Shown here: piece by piece, positions 17,699-30,165 of the stretch
How positions within the stretch are numbered: the first letter of the stretch is position 1
How the letters are laid out: the number at the start of each line of letters is the position of its first letter
NCBI GenBank assembly: GCA_963677355.2
Contig: CAXXXQ010000003.1
Coordinates: forward strand, 186,001 to 250,000
Length of the DNA stretch: 64,000 bases
Direction of reading: 5' to 3'
Origin: Thiomicrorhabdus sp963677355
Lineage (GTDB): Bacteria; Pseudomonadota; Gammaproteobacteria; Thiomicrospirales; Thiomicrospiraceae
Made by a program: the position numbers and the translations under genes
Notes under the pieces: model-generated
Told to the model about the DNA's origin: nothing
What the model saw: the letters and a program-made list of their open reading frames with translations, nothing else
The model's database searches: none

Positions 17699-18160
17699 AT
17701 GTCAGAAGCCACTCAACAAGCTTTTGTAATCCAGAAAATCTACACAAAAGATGTCTCTTTCGAATCGCCGAATTCACCTGCGATCTTTACGCATGAGTTT
17801 AAACCTGAGCTTTCTGTAGATTTGAATGTTGAAAGTACCGGTTTGGATGATGATGTTTTTCACGTTGTTGTCCGTGTAACGGCAACCACAAAAGTCGAAG
17901 ACAAAACGGCGTTTTTGTGTGAGGTTGAGCAGGCAGGGATTTTCACTCTTGCCGGCTTTAGTGATGCGGAGCTGTCTTATATGTTGGGTGTGCAGTGTCC
18001 GACCGCATTGTTCCCTTATGCTCGTGAAGCGGTTTCGGATTTAGTGACTCGTGGCGGTTTCCCGCAACTGCTTCTTGAACCGGTTAATTTTGAAGCGATG
18101 TATGCCAGTCATATGCAACAGCAACAAGCACAAGCAGAAGCCAATACTACCGAACAGTAG
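17699..18160 (+). CDS. secB: Protein-export chaperone SecB
   Basis: A 153-residue acidic protein with the SecB opening FVIQKIYTKDVSFESPNSP and the conserved CPTALFPYAREAVSDLVTRGGFPQLLL stretch near the C-terminus. SecB tetramers hold preproteins unfolded and pass them to SecA. It has a good AAGGA ribosome site. The gene lies between grxC and gpsA exactly as in other Gammaproteobacteria, and its stop codon sits 9 bases before the gpsA start. Confidence 0.96.
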   Translation: MSEATQQAFVIQKIYTKDVSFESPNSPAIFTHEFKPELSVDLNVESTGLDDDVFHVVVRVTATTKVEDKTAFLCEVEQAGIFTLAGFSDAELSYMLGVQCPTALFPYAREAVSDLVTRGGFPQLLLEPVNFEAMYASHMQQQQAQAEANTTEQ

Positions 18161-18169
18161 GATTTAATC

Positions 18170-19177
18170 TTGACGAACTCAAGAAAAATTGCGGTTCTCG
18201 GCGCCGGAGCCTGGGGGACGGCGTTAGCCATTCATCTGGCAAAGGTGGGTCATTCGGTTTCATTGTGGACTCATCGAGCCGAGCAAGCGCAAAAGCTGAA
18301 TGCTGACCGCGAAAATCAGCGTTATTTGCCTGATATTGGTTTGCCTGAAAATATCTCGGCAACGGCTTCTATGCGGGATGCGGTTGCGGATGCCGAGAGT
18401 GTGCTGGTTGTCGTACCTAGTCAGGCATTCAGAGAGACATTGATCGAGCTTAAGGGCTTGGTAGATGTTGAGAAAGTGCATATTGCTTGGGCCACTAAAG
18501 GTTTCGAGCCGGTTACTCAGAAGCTGCTGCATGAGGTGGCGTTTGAGGTTTTAGGCGATGAGGCGCGCTTGACGGTGCTTTCCGGACCGACTTTTGCCAA
18601 AGAGGTTGCCATGGGCTTGCCGACCGCGATGGTGAGTGCTTCTAATCAATCTGATGAGGCCGAATATTGGGCCGATCGGTTTTTGCATGATACTTTCCGC
18701 ATGTACACCCAGTCGGATATGTTGGGTGTTGAAGTCGGGGGCGCTTATAAGAATATTATGGCGATTGCGACCGGGATCAGTGATGGTCTGAAAATGGGCG
18801 CGAACGCTCGTGCGGCACTGATTTCCCGGGGGATGGCTGAGATGATGCGTCTTAGCGAGGCTTTGGGTGGCAATGCGGAAACCATGATGGGCTTGGCCGG
18901 ATTAGGTGATCTGGTTCTGACCTGTACCGATGACCTGTCGCGTAATCGACGTTTTGGTTTTGGTCTGGCTCGCGGTGATTTGACGACCGAGGAAGTGGTG
19001 AATGAGATCGGTCAGGTTGTAGAGGGGGTTAAGGCAGTTAAAGCAGTGAAGAAACTGGCCGAGCGTCTTGATCTTGAACTGCCGATTATGGAACAGGTTT
19101 ATCTTCTGGTTATGGAGCAGGCAACACCTAAAGAGGCCGTTCAGGCTTTAATGACCCGCTCCGCCAAGGCCGAGTAA
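18170..19177 (+). CDS. gpsA: Glycerol-3-phosphate dehydrogenase [NAD(P)+]
   Basis: A 335-residue enzyme that reduces dihydroxyacetone phosphate to sn-glycerol 3-phosphate for phospholipid synthesis. The dinucleotide loop VLGAGAWGTA lies at the very N-terminus. VLSGPTFAKEVA and GGAYKNIMAIATGI, with the catalytic Lys, are intact. The start is a TTG at 18170: the secB stop at 18158-18160 is in the same frame, so no earlier start exists, and an AGGA lies 8-9 bases upstream. Later ATGs would cut the NAD loop. Confidence 0.95.
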   Translation: MTNSRKIAVLGAGAWGTALAIHLAKVGHSVSLWTHRAEQAQKLNADRENQRYLPDIGLPENISATASMRDAVADAESVLVVVPSQAFRETLIELKGLVDVEKVHIAWATKGFEPVTQKLLHEVAFEVLGDEARLTVLSGPTFAKEVAMGLPTAMVSASNQSDEAEYWADRFLHDTFRMYTQSDMLGVEVGGAYKNIMAIATGISDGLKMGANARAALISRGMAEMMRLSEALGGNAETMMGLAGLGDLVLTCTDDLSRNRRFGFGLARGDLTTEEVVNEIGQVVEGVKAVKAVKKLAERLDLELPIMEQVYLLVMEQATPKEAVQALMTRSAKAE

Positions 19178-19205
19178 GTTATGTTGTCATGAATCAAATC
19201 GTCAG

Positions 19206-19670
19206 TTAGATAGACATGTCGAAGTCGAGCTGGCGCCAAGCCTCATAAGCCATAACGGATACCGCATTAGCTAAGTTCATGCTGCGTCCGCCCGGCATCA
19301 TCGGAATGGTCAGTCTCTGTTCCTGAGGAAAGCTTTCTATCACTTCCCCTGGCAAACCGCGAGTTTCCGGGCCGAATAAAAATGCATCTCCATTTTCAAA
19401 CTTAGGCTCTGTATAATAGCGCGTGGTTTTGGTGGTCAATGCAAAGACTCGATTGGGTTTAACTTCGTTTAAGCAGGCTTCCAGATTTTGATGTTCAAAC
19501 ACATTAGCCAGTTCCGCATAGTCTAAACCCGCTCTACGGACTTTTTTTTCACTCAAATCAAAAGCGATTGGGTGAATTAAATGCAGGTGGGCGCCCATGT
19601 TGGCGCTAAGACGGATCAAAGCTCCGGTGTTTTGCGGTATTTCTGGTTCGTAAAGAATAATGTGCAGCAT
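19206..19670 (-). CDS. trmL: tRNA (cytidine/uridine-34 2'-O)-methyltransferase TrmL
   Basis: A 154-residue SPOUT-fold methyltransferase. The typical trefoil-knot motifs are visible: EPEIPQNTGALIRL near the start, FGPETRGLP in the middle and RSMNLANAVSVMAYEAWRQ at the end, which binds S-adenosylmethionine. TrmL methylates the wobble base of leucine tRNAs. It converges on gpsA and is divergent from pyrD, with only 29 bp between the two start codons, so each promoter must overlap the other or lie inside the neighbouring coding sequence. Confidence 0.93.
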   Translation of the reverse strand: MLHIILYEPEIPQNTGALIRLSANMGAHLHLIHPIAFDLSEKKVRRAGLDYAELANVFEHQNLEACLNEVKPNRVFALTTKTTRYYTEPKFENGDAFLFGPETRGLPGEVIESFPQEQRLTIPMMPGGRSMNLANAVSVMAYEAWRQLDFDMSI

Positions 19671-19699
19671 AGTGTGTTCAGTTTGTAAGGTTTAGTTCT

Positions 19700-20647
19700 G
19701 TGGTTGATTTATCGGTAAATCTTTGTGGTATTCAATTCAATTCTCCAGTCGCCATGGCCTCTGGGAATGCCGGTTACGGCATAGAATACCAGTCTGTTTC
19801 AGGGTTTTCCAATCGAGATATTGGTGCCATCTTTTTAAAAGGCACTACTCTGGAACCGAAGTTGGGTAATAAACCCGAGCGGGTGATGGAATCGCCAAGC
19901 GGCCTGTTGAATTCAATTGGCCTGCAAAATCCGGGGGCGCATGCGGTGATTAACGACTATCTGCCGCAACTGGATATGGATGAGACTCGTTTTATTATTA
20001 ATGTATCCGGTTCCAGTATTGAAGAGTATGCCGAAGTGGTTCGCTTGTTCGATCAGACCGCGCTGCCGGCAATGGAGATTAATATCTCTTGCCCGAACGT
20101 CAAAAAAGGTGGGGTGGCATTCGGTAATGATCCGGAGATGGCGGCAAGAGTGGTTGAAGCTTGCCGAGCAGCAACGACAAAACCGTTAATTGTAAAGTTG
20201 TCACCAAATCAGACGGATATTGCCGAGGGTGCTCGCCGTGTGATTGATGCCGGTGCGGATGCGCTGTCTGCGATCAATACCTTAATGGGTATGCAGATTG
20301 ATGCTCAAACCCGTAAACCTACCTTAGGTAATAATCAGGGTGGTTTATCGGGCCCGGCTATCAAACCGGTCGCCTTGCTTAAGGTACACCAAGTCTATCA
20401 AGTCGCTAAGCAGCACGATATCCCGATTATCGGTTTGGGTGGCATCGCTTCGGCTGAAGATGCAATCGAGTTTTTTCTGGCAGGTGCCTCCATGGTTGCC
20501 ATTGGTACGGCCATCGCCAAAGATCCTTTATTGGTTAAAAAGGTCAATAAAGGCATTGCAAAATATATGGCAAAGCATAATGTACAGTCTGTCGCTGAGT
20601 TGACAGGTAAGCTGGAGTTGAATACCGACACGGTGCTTTGCGGTTAA
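19700..20647 (+). CDS. pyrD: Dihydroorotate dehydrogenase, class 1B-type catalytic subunit
   Basis: A 315-residue FMN TIM-barrel enzyme of pyrimidine synthesis. It starts with GTG 19700 behind an AAGG. The catalytic base is Cys131 in NISCPNVKKGG; class 1 enzymes use Cys, whereas the membrane-bound class 2 enzymes usual in Gammaproteobacteria use Ser. LGGIASAEDAIEF and the NIS-C-PN motif place it near the PyrDB (NAD-linked) group. That group normally works with the iron-sulfur flavoprotein PyrK, and no pyrK is present in this window. Partner and electron acceptor are therefore open. Confidence 0.88.
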   Translation: MVDLSVNLCGIQFNSPVAMASGNAGYGIEYQSVSGFSNRDIGAIFLKGTTLEPKLGNKPERVMESPSGLLNSIGLQNPGAHAVINDYLPQLDMDETRFIINVSGSSIEEYAEVVRLFDQTALPAMEINISCPNVKKGGVAFGNDPEMAARVVEACRAATTKPLIVKLSPNQTDIAEGARRVIDAGADALSAINTLMGMQIDAQTRKPTLGNNQGGLSGPAIKPVALLKVHQVYQVAKQHDIPIIGLGGIASAEDAIEFFLAGASMVAIGTAIAKDPLLVKKVNKGIAKYMAKHNVQSVAELTGKLELNTDTVLCG

Positions 20648-20733
20648 GAATTTAGGTTTTGGTATCTCTATATATTTATATATATGTAAATACGGAAACT
20701 GAACGGAATTTAAATATTTAAGTAGCTATAAAG

Positions 20734-21924
20734 ATGAAAACAGTAGAAGAACAATTAGCCATCATTAAGCGTGGCGCTGAAGAAATTCTGGTTGAAAAAG
20801 AGTTGATTGAAAAGCTGGAGTCGGGCAAGCCTCTGCGTGTTAAGGCGGGTTTTGATCCAACGGCGGCGGATTTGCATTTGGGCCATACGGTTCTGATCAA
20901 CAAATTAAAGCAGTTTCAGGATCTAGGGCATGAAGTTCTATTCTTGATCGGTGATTTCACGGCGATGATTGGTGATCCGACCGGTAAAAGTACAACTCGT
21001 CCTCCATTGTCGAAAGAAGATGTCGAAAAAAACGCGACTACCTATAAAGAGCAGGTTTTCAAAATTCTAGATCCTGAAAAGACGACTGTGCTTTATAACT
21101 CCGAGTGGATGTCAAAGATGACTGCGGAAGATATGATCAAGTTGGCGAGTCAGGTAACCGTAGCACGTATGTTGGAACGTAACGATTTCTCGGATCGTTT
21201 TAACTCCAATACGCCGATTGCCATTCATGAATTCCTGTATCCGATGATTCAGGGGTATGACTCAGTTGTTATGGATGCGGACATTGAGTTGGGTGGTACC
21301 GATCAGAAATTTAACTTGTTAATGGGGCGTACTCTACAGGGGCATTTCGGTAAACCTCAGCAGTGTACTTTAACTATGCCGATTCTTGAAGGTTTGGATG
21401 GTGTACAGAAGATGTCCAAGTCTTTAAATAACTATATCGGTATCAAGGATGAGCCGAATGATATGTTCGGTAAAGTGATGTCGGTTTCCGATGATTTGAT
21501 GTGGCGTTACTATGAGCTATTGTCTTTCGAGTCTTTGGAGACGATTGCCTCTTATAAAGAAGCTGTTGAGAATGGCGAGAACCCACGTAATGTCAAAGTT
21601 AAACTGGCGATGGAAATTATAGAGCGCTTCCATTCTAAGGAAGCGGCAGAGTCTGCATTAAAAGATTTTGAGACTAAATTCTCGAAAAATGCCATTCCGG
21701 ATGAGATGCCTGAATTTACTTTCGATGGTGAGATGCCGTTGGCTAACTTATTAAAAGAAGCCGGTTTGGTTGGTTCAACTTCCGATGCGCATCGTATGAC
21801 AAAGCAGGGTGCGGTTAAAATCAATGGTGAAAAGGTGGATGACAGTCGTCAGTTCATGCCGGCAGGCACCACTTGTGTTTATCAAGTGGGTAAACGTAAA
21901 TTCGCCAGAGTGACGCTGAATTAG
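20734..21924 (+). CDS. tyrS: Tyrosyl-tRNA synthetase
   Basis: A 396-residue class I aminoacyl-tRNA synthetase. The ATP-binding HIGH-type motif is HLGH (48-51) and the second signature is KMSKS (226-230). A C-terminal S4 RNA-binding domain (about 330-396) is present. Tyrosine-pocket residues lie around GFDPTAADLHLGH and IQGYDSVVMDADIELGGTDQ. Length and motif spacing fit the TyrZ-like branch. A strong terminator follows at 21955-21991, just ahead of the rRNA operon promoters. Confidence 0.95.
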   Translation: MKTVEEQLAIIKRGAEEILVEKELIEKLESGKPLRVKAGFDPTAADLHLGHTVLINKLKQFQDLGHEVLFLIGDFTAMIGDPTGKSTTRPPLSKEDVEKNATTYKEQVFKILDPEKTTVLYNSEWMSKMTAEDMIKLASQVTVARMLERNDFSDRFNSNTPIAIHEFLYPMIQGYDSVVMDADIELGGTDQKFNLLMGRTLQGHFGKPQQCTLTMPILEGLDGVQKMSKSLNNYIGIKDEPNDMFGKVMSVSDDLMWRYYELLSFESLETIASYKEAVENGENPRNVKVKLAMEIIERFHSKEAAESALKDFETKFSKNAIPDEMPEFTFDGEMPLANLLKEAGLVGSTSDAHRMTKQGAVKINGEKVDDSRQFMPAGTTCVYQVGKRKFARVTLN

Positions 21925-21954
21925 ATGTTATAGATTTATATATAGTAAATCATT

Positions 21955-21991
21955 AAAAAAAGCCCGGGCTGATTTCAGCTCGGGCTTTTTT
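21955..21991 (+). terminator. Rho-independent terminator of tyrS
   Basis: GCCCG-g-GCTGA pairs with TCAGC-t-CGGGC around a TT loop and is flanked by an A tract on the left and six T residues on the right. Confidence 0.9.
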
Positions 21992-22157
21992 GTTGGCGGC
22001 ATTTATTTTCTCAGCGAAATCAGCCTGAAAAGGGAATGAAATGACTGAATTGTGAATAACTCTGTGGATAAGTGGTGAGTAAACTGGGGTTAAAGCCGGG
22101 TTTTTGGTGATGACGAAAAAAAGCGTAAAAAAAGTGTAAAAAAGTTGGCATTAGGGG

Positions 22158-22185
22158 TTGCGTTAGTTTGGTAAATCTATAGAAT
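22158..22185 (+). promoter_or_regulatory. Candidate rRNA operon promoter P1
   Basis: TTGCGT (22158-22163) and TAGAAT (22180-22185) have a 16-bp spacer. They are followed by the GC-rich discriminator ACGCCCTC, typical of stringently controlled stable-RNA promoters. The rest of 21992-22295 holds A-rich tracts and no gene I can support. Confidence 0.5.
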
Positions 22186-22295
22186 ACGCCCTCGTTCCAC
22201 CGGACAGGCATCGAGATGAGAATTGAGAGTCAGGAAGTTGGAAAGAAGCTGTGAAGTTTCTGACAAAAAACCGGAAAATAATTTGAAAATAATTG

Positions 22296-22325
22296 TTGAC
22301 AGGTTTTTAAGAAGAACGCTATAAT
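22296..22325 (+). promoter_or_regulatory. rRNA operon promoter P2
   Basis: Consensus TTGACA (22296-22301) and TATAAT (22320-22325) are 18 bp apart, with an A/T-rich UP-element-like tract just upstream (about 22265-22293). It lies 240 bp before the 16S gene. Confidence 0.8.
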
Positions 22326-22383
22326 AAGCAGCTTACCGACAACGAAAAGTCACTAAGATTTTTTCGCTGTCGAAGAGACCTAA

Positions 22384-22395
22384 GTTCTTTAAAAA
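22384..22395 (+). promoter_or_regulatory. boxA-like antitermination site in the 16S leader
   Basis: GTTCTTTAAAAA resembles the boxA sequence of E. coli rRNA leaders that recruits Nus factors. It lies between P2 and the processing stem. Confidence 0.5.
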
Positions 22396-22399
22396 TCAG

Positions 22400-22435
22400 G
22401 TAATTCAGAGATAATTTATGTGGAAGCTCCTTAAG
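22400..22435 (+). other. 16S pre-rRNA processing stem, left arm
   Basis: Bases 22400-22435 are complementary to 24139-24175 on the far side of 16S. The outer 23 bp pair with a single G-U, followed by a one-base bulge and about 12 more pairs. This is the long double-stranded RNA that RNase III would cut to release 16S. Confidence 0.8.
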
Positions 22436-22565
22436 TGAGTAACCGATAAAGAATCTCGATTTTTGACAAGAAATGTATATATGGTAATTTTTTTACTATG
22501 TTTCAACTTTGTCAATTCCGAGTGTTTGTTCTCCGGAGACGGAGTTTAAATATATCAGCAAGATT

Positions 22566-24120
<1,555 letters not shown>

Positions 24121-24138
24121 AGATAAAAAGGTTGCGAG

Positions 24139-24175
24139 CTTAAGCGAGCTTTCACATAAATTGTCTCTGAATTAC
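24139..24175 (+). other. 16S pre-rRNA processing stem, right arm
   Basis: This is the reverse complement of 22400-22435, with one wobble pair and one bulge. It lies between the 16S end and tRNA-Ile. Confidence 0.8.
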
Positions 24176-24193
24176 TTAGGTGTAAAAGACCTC

Positions 24194-24270
<77 letters not shown>

Positions 24271-24309
24271 TTTTCTATGATCTTTCTCATTAGAAAATAA
24301 CTTATATGA

Positions 24310-24385
24310 GGGGCTATAGCTCAGCTGGGAGAGCGCCTGCCTTGCACGCAGGAGGTCTGCGGTTCGATCCCGCATAGCTCCACCA
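24310..24385 (+). tRNA. alaT: tRNA-Ala (TGC)
   Basis: A 76-base cloverleaf with the acceptor stem GGGGCTA pairing to TAGCTCC, the anticodon loop CTTGCAC with anticodon TGC, and the encoded CCA. Ile plus Ala is the usual spacer pair in many gammaproteobacterial rRNA operons. Confidence 0.97.
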
Positions 24386-24469
24386 ATTTACCTCTTAATA
24401 GTGACTCGCAAGAGTAATTATTAACAGTTAAATTGGTATGACTTTTAAAGTCACACCAAAACTGATAGA

Positions 24470-24492
24470 TCTTTAACAATTTGGAATATATC
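24470..24492 (+). promoter_or_regulatory. Spacer boxA and left arm of the 23S processing stem
   Basis: TCTTTAACA (24470-24478) matches boxA. TTTGGAATATATC (24480-24492) is the exact reverse complement of GATATATTCCAAA (27747-27759), downstream of 23S. This forms the RNase III stem. The rest of the 24386-24782 spacer holds hairpins, including GGTATGACTTT/AAAGTCACACC near 24435-24457, and no gene. Confidence 0.7.
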
Positions 24493-24576
24493 TCTCAATC
24501 GATTGATGAGAAACGATAACTGAATCAAGATGGACACATTTTGTATTTGGGTTTCACATTAATCAATTAAGTTGAT

Positions 24577-24608
24577 GCTGGGGTCAGAGCCGACTTTTTG
24601 GCCCCAGC
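24577..24608 (+). repeat. Hairpin with a CTGGGGTCAGAG motif in the Ala-23S spacer
   Basis: GCTGGGG and CCCCAGC pair around an 18-base loop. The 12-mer CTGGGGTCAGAG (24578-24589) also occurs, inverted, at 5259-5270. Confidence 0.5.
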
Positions 24609-24782
24609 GCAAAGTAAGTAATAAATATATGTAATTGAGTTACTCAAGCGTATATTCATGACAGCGAATACTTTTAGTTGCTGCAATTCAATAGGCTTTA
24701 TAACAGAAGCATGATCGTGAAGGGTTTAGCTACCTGATGATGTGGAGTGAACAAAAGGCATAAGGTTATTTTTGAGTTGTAT

Positions 24783-27624
<2,842 letters not shown>

Positions 27625-27746
27625 AACTCAAAAGTAACTTCGAAAGAAGAGAGTGACTAAAAGTAGTCATGAATATACGCTCAGAAATGAGAAGAGTAGC
27701 TCGTTACATAGCAGCCAACTTAAAGAGACGTTAAAACAACGTAACC

Positions 27747-27759
27747 GATATATTCCAAA
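27747..27759 (+). other. 23S processing stem, right arm
   Basis: GATATATTCCAAA pairs perfectly with 24480-24492. Directly after it, AAGCAATTT and AAATTGCTT form a further hairpin leading into the 5S gene. Confidence 0.7.
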
Positions 27760-27805
27760 GCAATTTTATAAGTAGACACACCGTGCGCTGCTTATATCAC
27801 CAAAT

Positions 27806-27922
27806 TGCTTGGCGACCATAGCGAGATGGCACCACCTGATCCCTTCCCGAACTCAGAAGTGAAACGTCTCAGCGCCGATGGTAGTGTGGGAGGTCCCATG
27901 TGAGAGTAGGTCATCGCCAAGC
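27806..27922 (+). rRNA. rrf: 5S ribosomal RNA
   Basis: About 117 bases. The 5' TGCTTGGCGACCATAG and the 3' GGTCATCGCCAAGC form the terminal helix, and CCGAACTCAGAAGTGAAACG is the conserved loop B/C region. It is the last gene of the operon. Confidence 0.97.
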
Positions 27923-27931
27923 TTATATTCC

Positions 27932-27973
27932 AAAGCCCTGCTAGACTCTTTTGAGTTTAGCGGGGCTTTTTTA
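27932..27973 (+). terminator. rRNA operon terminator
   Basis: AAAGCCCTGCTAGACTC pairs with GAGTTTAGCGGGGCTTT, allowing wobbles, around a TTTT loop. Six T residues follow. Confidence 0.92.
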
Positions 27974-28617
27974 TGCCTGAAAATCAGCATGCCCTACTAG
28001 AGGGTATTCCTGCACATCCTTGTACCCACGGCATTAAAACTTCCATGTTTTGCAAGCATGTTTTGCAAGTAGGATGCCCCAAGGGTAGAACAGCGCGGAT
28101 AGTAAATTAGCCTTGCGGCTGATTTTTAGCTGGCGTACCCAAAGGGTATAAAAACGACACAGCCTCTGTGCTGTGGCTGTGCATCGCCAGGCTCTTGTGC
28201 CTGAATGGGTATATATCTTAAGAAATCGCTTTCTGAATCGACAGGCAGAAGTTTTTTCCTAAATATCACTTCTCCTTAGCAGTGCGAGCAAGCTGTAGCC
28301 GGCTGAAATTGTGTGTTGAGAATAGTTGTTGAGTAGAGTTTTAAGGCTAAACCTCGACTCGTACCCGTATAAAGGTTCCGCTATGTATGTACTCATTCCA
28401 ACAGGCGTTAGATTCTTATAATGCCTTTAATTAAGTCTCGACTTTAATCGCGTATTCTTAATGATTTTTTATAACTGGATAAAACGTTATTGTGTATGAT
28501 AGCGACCATCAATAAATATCGTAAAAGCGCTAGCGAATCGGGGTCCTGGTGGCTGAGTTCGAATTCTATAAAATTAAGATGTTTAGATATACCGAACATT
28601 TATAAGAGCACTCATGC
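27974..28617. other. 644-bp gene-free stretch between the rRNA operon and coaX
   Basis: I find no supportable gene here. It contains an exact 13-base tandem duplication CATGTTTTGCAAG at 28044-28056 and 28057-28069. It also has an inverted repeat CACAGCC/GGCTGTG near 28158-28181 without a T run, and several short ACCC/GGGT complementary pieces. It looks like a decayed repeat-rich region. The coaX promoter is presumably in its last 150 bases, but no clear consensus stands out. Confidence 0.6.
28044..28069. repeat. 13-bp tandem direct repeat
   Basis: CATGTTTTGCAAG occurs twice with no spacer, and a third partial TTTGCAAG phase is not present. Its position is just past the rRNA operon. Confidence 0.9.
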
Positions 28618-29382
28618 ATGATTAAAGTTTTTTTAGATATTGGTAATAATTTCGTTAAATGGGCAACCGTGAACGACGATATTTACCAATTACAGCCCGC
28701 TTTCAGGCTTGAAGATATCTTGAATGAAGGTATCGATGTTTTCGAGCTTGATGATGAACCTGATGAAGTTTTTTTTTCCAGTGTTGCTGATGCCAGTCTT
28801 GTAGATCGTTTGAAGAGTCTTATTCAGTCTGAATGGAAATTACTGCCGATACAGTTAACTGCACAACAAAGCTGTTGTGGATTGACGTCAGGCTACGCTG
28901 ATTTTCACTCGCTGGGTGATGATCGATGGTTTGCCATGTTAGGAGCTATTGAGCAATACCAGCAACCCTGTATTATCATTGACGCCGGTACCGCGCTGAC
29001 TATCGATGCCATTGTCGATGGTCAGCATCAGGGTGGTTTTATCGTCCCGGGACTTCATACTATGCGAGCTTCTCTGGCTACTAGTACGGCATCTTTAGAA
29101 AACTATACAACAGATGATGCCAAAGACGACGAAGTGACTGATTTGTTATTAGCTGTAGATACCTCTTCGGCTATTTTAGGCGGTACTTTATACATGCTTG
29201 CTTCCTTTATTAATCGCGTCATTGTTGATCTAAACCAGCAGCTTTCAACAGAGTTCAAAATAGTGTTAACGGGCGGTGACGCTAAGCAAGTTATGCCACT
29301 AATAGATTACATTGCCGAGTACATTCCCGATCTTGTTTTACAAGGTATGGTCTATGTAGAAGAAACTGTAAAAAAACAGTAA
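28618..29382 (+). CDS. coaX: Type III pantothenate kinase
   Basis: A 254-residue protein of the ASKHA (actin/hexokinase) fold. The phosphate-1 loop FLDIGNNFVKW at residues 5-15 and the phosphate-2 region IIIDAGTALTIDAI, followed by GGFIVPGLHTMRASL, identify CoaX. It phosphorylates pantothenate, the first step toward coenzyme A, and is not inhibited by CoA. Many relatives place it next to birA; here it stands alone between the rRNA operon and tRNA-Thr. coaD, a later step of the same pathway, is 10 kb away in this window. Confidence 0.92.
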   Translation: MIKVFLDIGNNFVKWATVNDDIYQLQPAFRLEDILNEGIDVFELDDEPDEVFFSSVADASLVDRLKSLIQSEWKLLPIQLTAQQSCCGLTSGYADFHSLGDDRWFAMLGAIEQYQQPCIIIDAGTALTIDAIVDGQHQGGFIVPGLHTMRASLATSTASLENYTTDDAKDDEVTDLLLAVDTSSAILGGTLYMLASFINRVIVDLNQQLSTEFKIVLTGGDAKQVMPLIDYIAEYIPDLVLQGMVYVEETVKKQ

Positions 29383-29399
29383 AAAACGATAAAAAAGTA

Positions 29400-29427
29400 T
29401 TGACAGCTTTTGATGAAGTCTTATAAT
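29400..29427 (+). promoter_or_regulatory. Promoter of tRNA-Thr
   Basis: TTGACA (29400-29405) and TATAAT (29422-29427) with a 16-bp spacer lie 14 bases before the tRNA. The intervening ACGCGC is a GC-rich discriminator. Confidence 0.75.
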
Positions 29428-29440
29428 ACGCGCATCTTTC

Positions 29441-29516
29441 GCCGACATAGCACAATTGGTAGTGCAACTGATTTGTAATCAGTAGGTTTCAAGTTCAAGT
29501 CTTGATGTCGGCACCA
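29441..29516 (+). tRNA. thrT: tRNA-Thr (TGT)
   Basis: A 76-base cloverleaf with the acceptor stem GCCGACA/TGTCGGC and the encoded CCA. The anticodon loop TTTGTAA gives TGT. It has its own promoter and a terminator at 29523-29558, so it is a one-gene transcription unit. Confidence 0.96.
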
Positions 29517-29522
29517 TATTTC

Positions 29523-29558
29523 AAAGCCCGTAAATTCTTCGGAATTACGGGCTTTTTT
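29523..29558 (+). terminator. Terminator of tRNA-Thr
   Basis: AAAGCCCGTAA pairs with TTACGGGCTTT and a T run follows. Confidence 0.88.
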
Positions 29559-29586
29559 GTACCTATGCCTATCCAATTGACTTGGA

Positions 29587-29616
29587 TTGTATTGTACTTA
29601 TGGCAACTGGTATAAT
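29587..29616 (+). promoter_or_regulatory. Candidate fabAB promoter
   Basis: TTGTAT (29587-29592) and TATAAT (29611-29616) have an 18-bp spacer, 33 bases upstream of the fabA ATG. No palindrome resembling the E. coli FabR/FadR sites is evident. Confidence 0.5.
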
Positions 29617-29648
29617 GCAGGATATTTTTGACTAAACTGGTAAACCTA

Positions 29649-30164
29649 ATGGAACAACAATCTAGTTACACAAAAGAAGAACTTTTAGCTTGTGGTCGCG
29701 GTGAACTTTTCGGACCAGGTAATGCTCAATTACCTCTACCTCCTATGCTGATGTTTGATCGTATCGCTCACATTTCTGAGGAAGGTGGAGCTTACGGTAA
29801 AGGGCAAATCAAAGCTGAATTAGATGTAACAGAAGATTTGTGGTTCTTTGAATGTCACTTCAACGAAGATCCTGTTATGCCGGGTTGTTTAGGTTTGGAT
29901 GCAATGTGGCAGTTGATCGGTTTCTATCTGGGGTGGACCGGTGGACCTGGTCGCGGACGAGCATTAGGATCTGGTGAGGTTAAATTCTACGGCCAAGTTC
30001 TGCCTACTGCAAAGAAGGTTGAGTACGTTATTGACATGAAACGTGTTATCAAACGTAAATTGTACATGGGCTTGGCTGATGCCAAATTGTTTGTAGATGG
30101 CCGCGAAATCTACAGTGCAAATGACCTGAAGGTCGGTTTATTCACAAATACGGATAGTTTCTAA
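29649..30164 (+). CDS. fabA: 3-hydroxydecanoyl-ACP dehydratase/isomerase
   Basis: From ATG 29649 the protein has 171 residues, matching E. coli FabA; a longer reading from TTG 29628 adds seven residues without support. The opening SSYTKEELLACGRGELFG and the active-site His70 in ECHFNEDPVMPG, with Asp in GLDAMWQL, are conserved. The bifunctional enzyme dehydrates 3-hydroxydecanoyl-ACP and isomerises the double bond, the branch point of anaerobic-type unsaturated fatty acid synthesis. fabB begins one base after its stop. Confidence 0.96.
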   Translation: MEQQSSYTKEELLACGRGELFGPGNAQLPLPPMLMFDRIAHISEEGGAYGKGQIKAELDVTEDLWFFECHFNEDPVMPGCLGLDAMWQLIGFYLGWTGGPGRGRALGSGEVKFYGQVLPTAKKVEYVIDMKRVIKRKLYMGLADAKLFVDGREIYSANDLKVGLFTNTDSF

Positions 30165-30165
30165 G

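Noticed and set aside
28044..28069. Possible CRISPR repeats
   Set aside because: Only two 13-base units without any spacer between them and no cas genes in the window.
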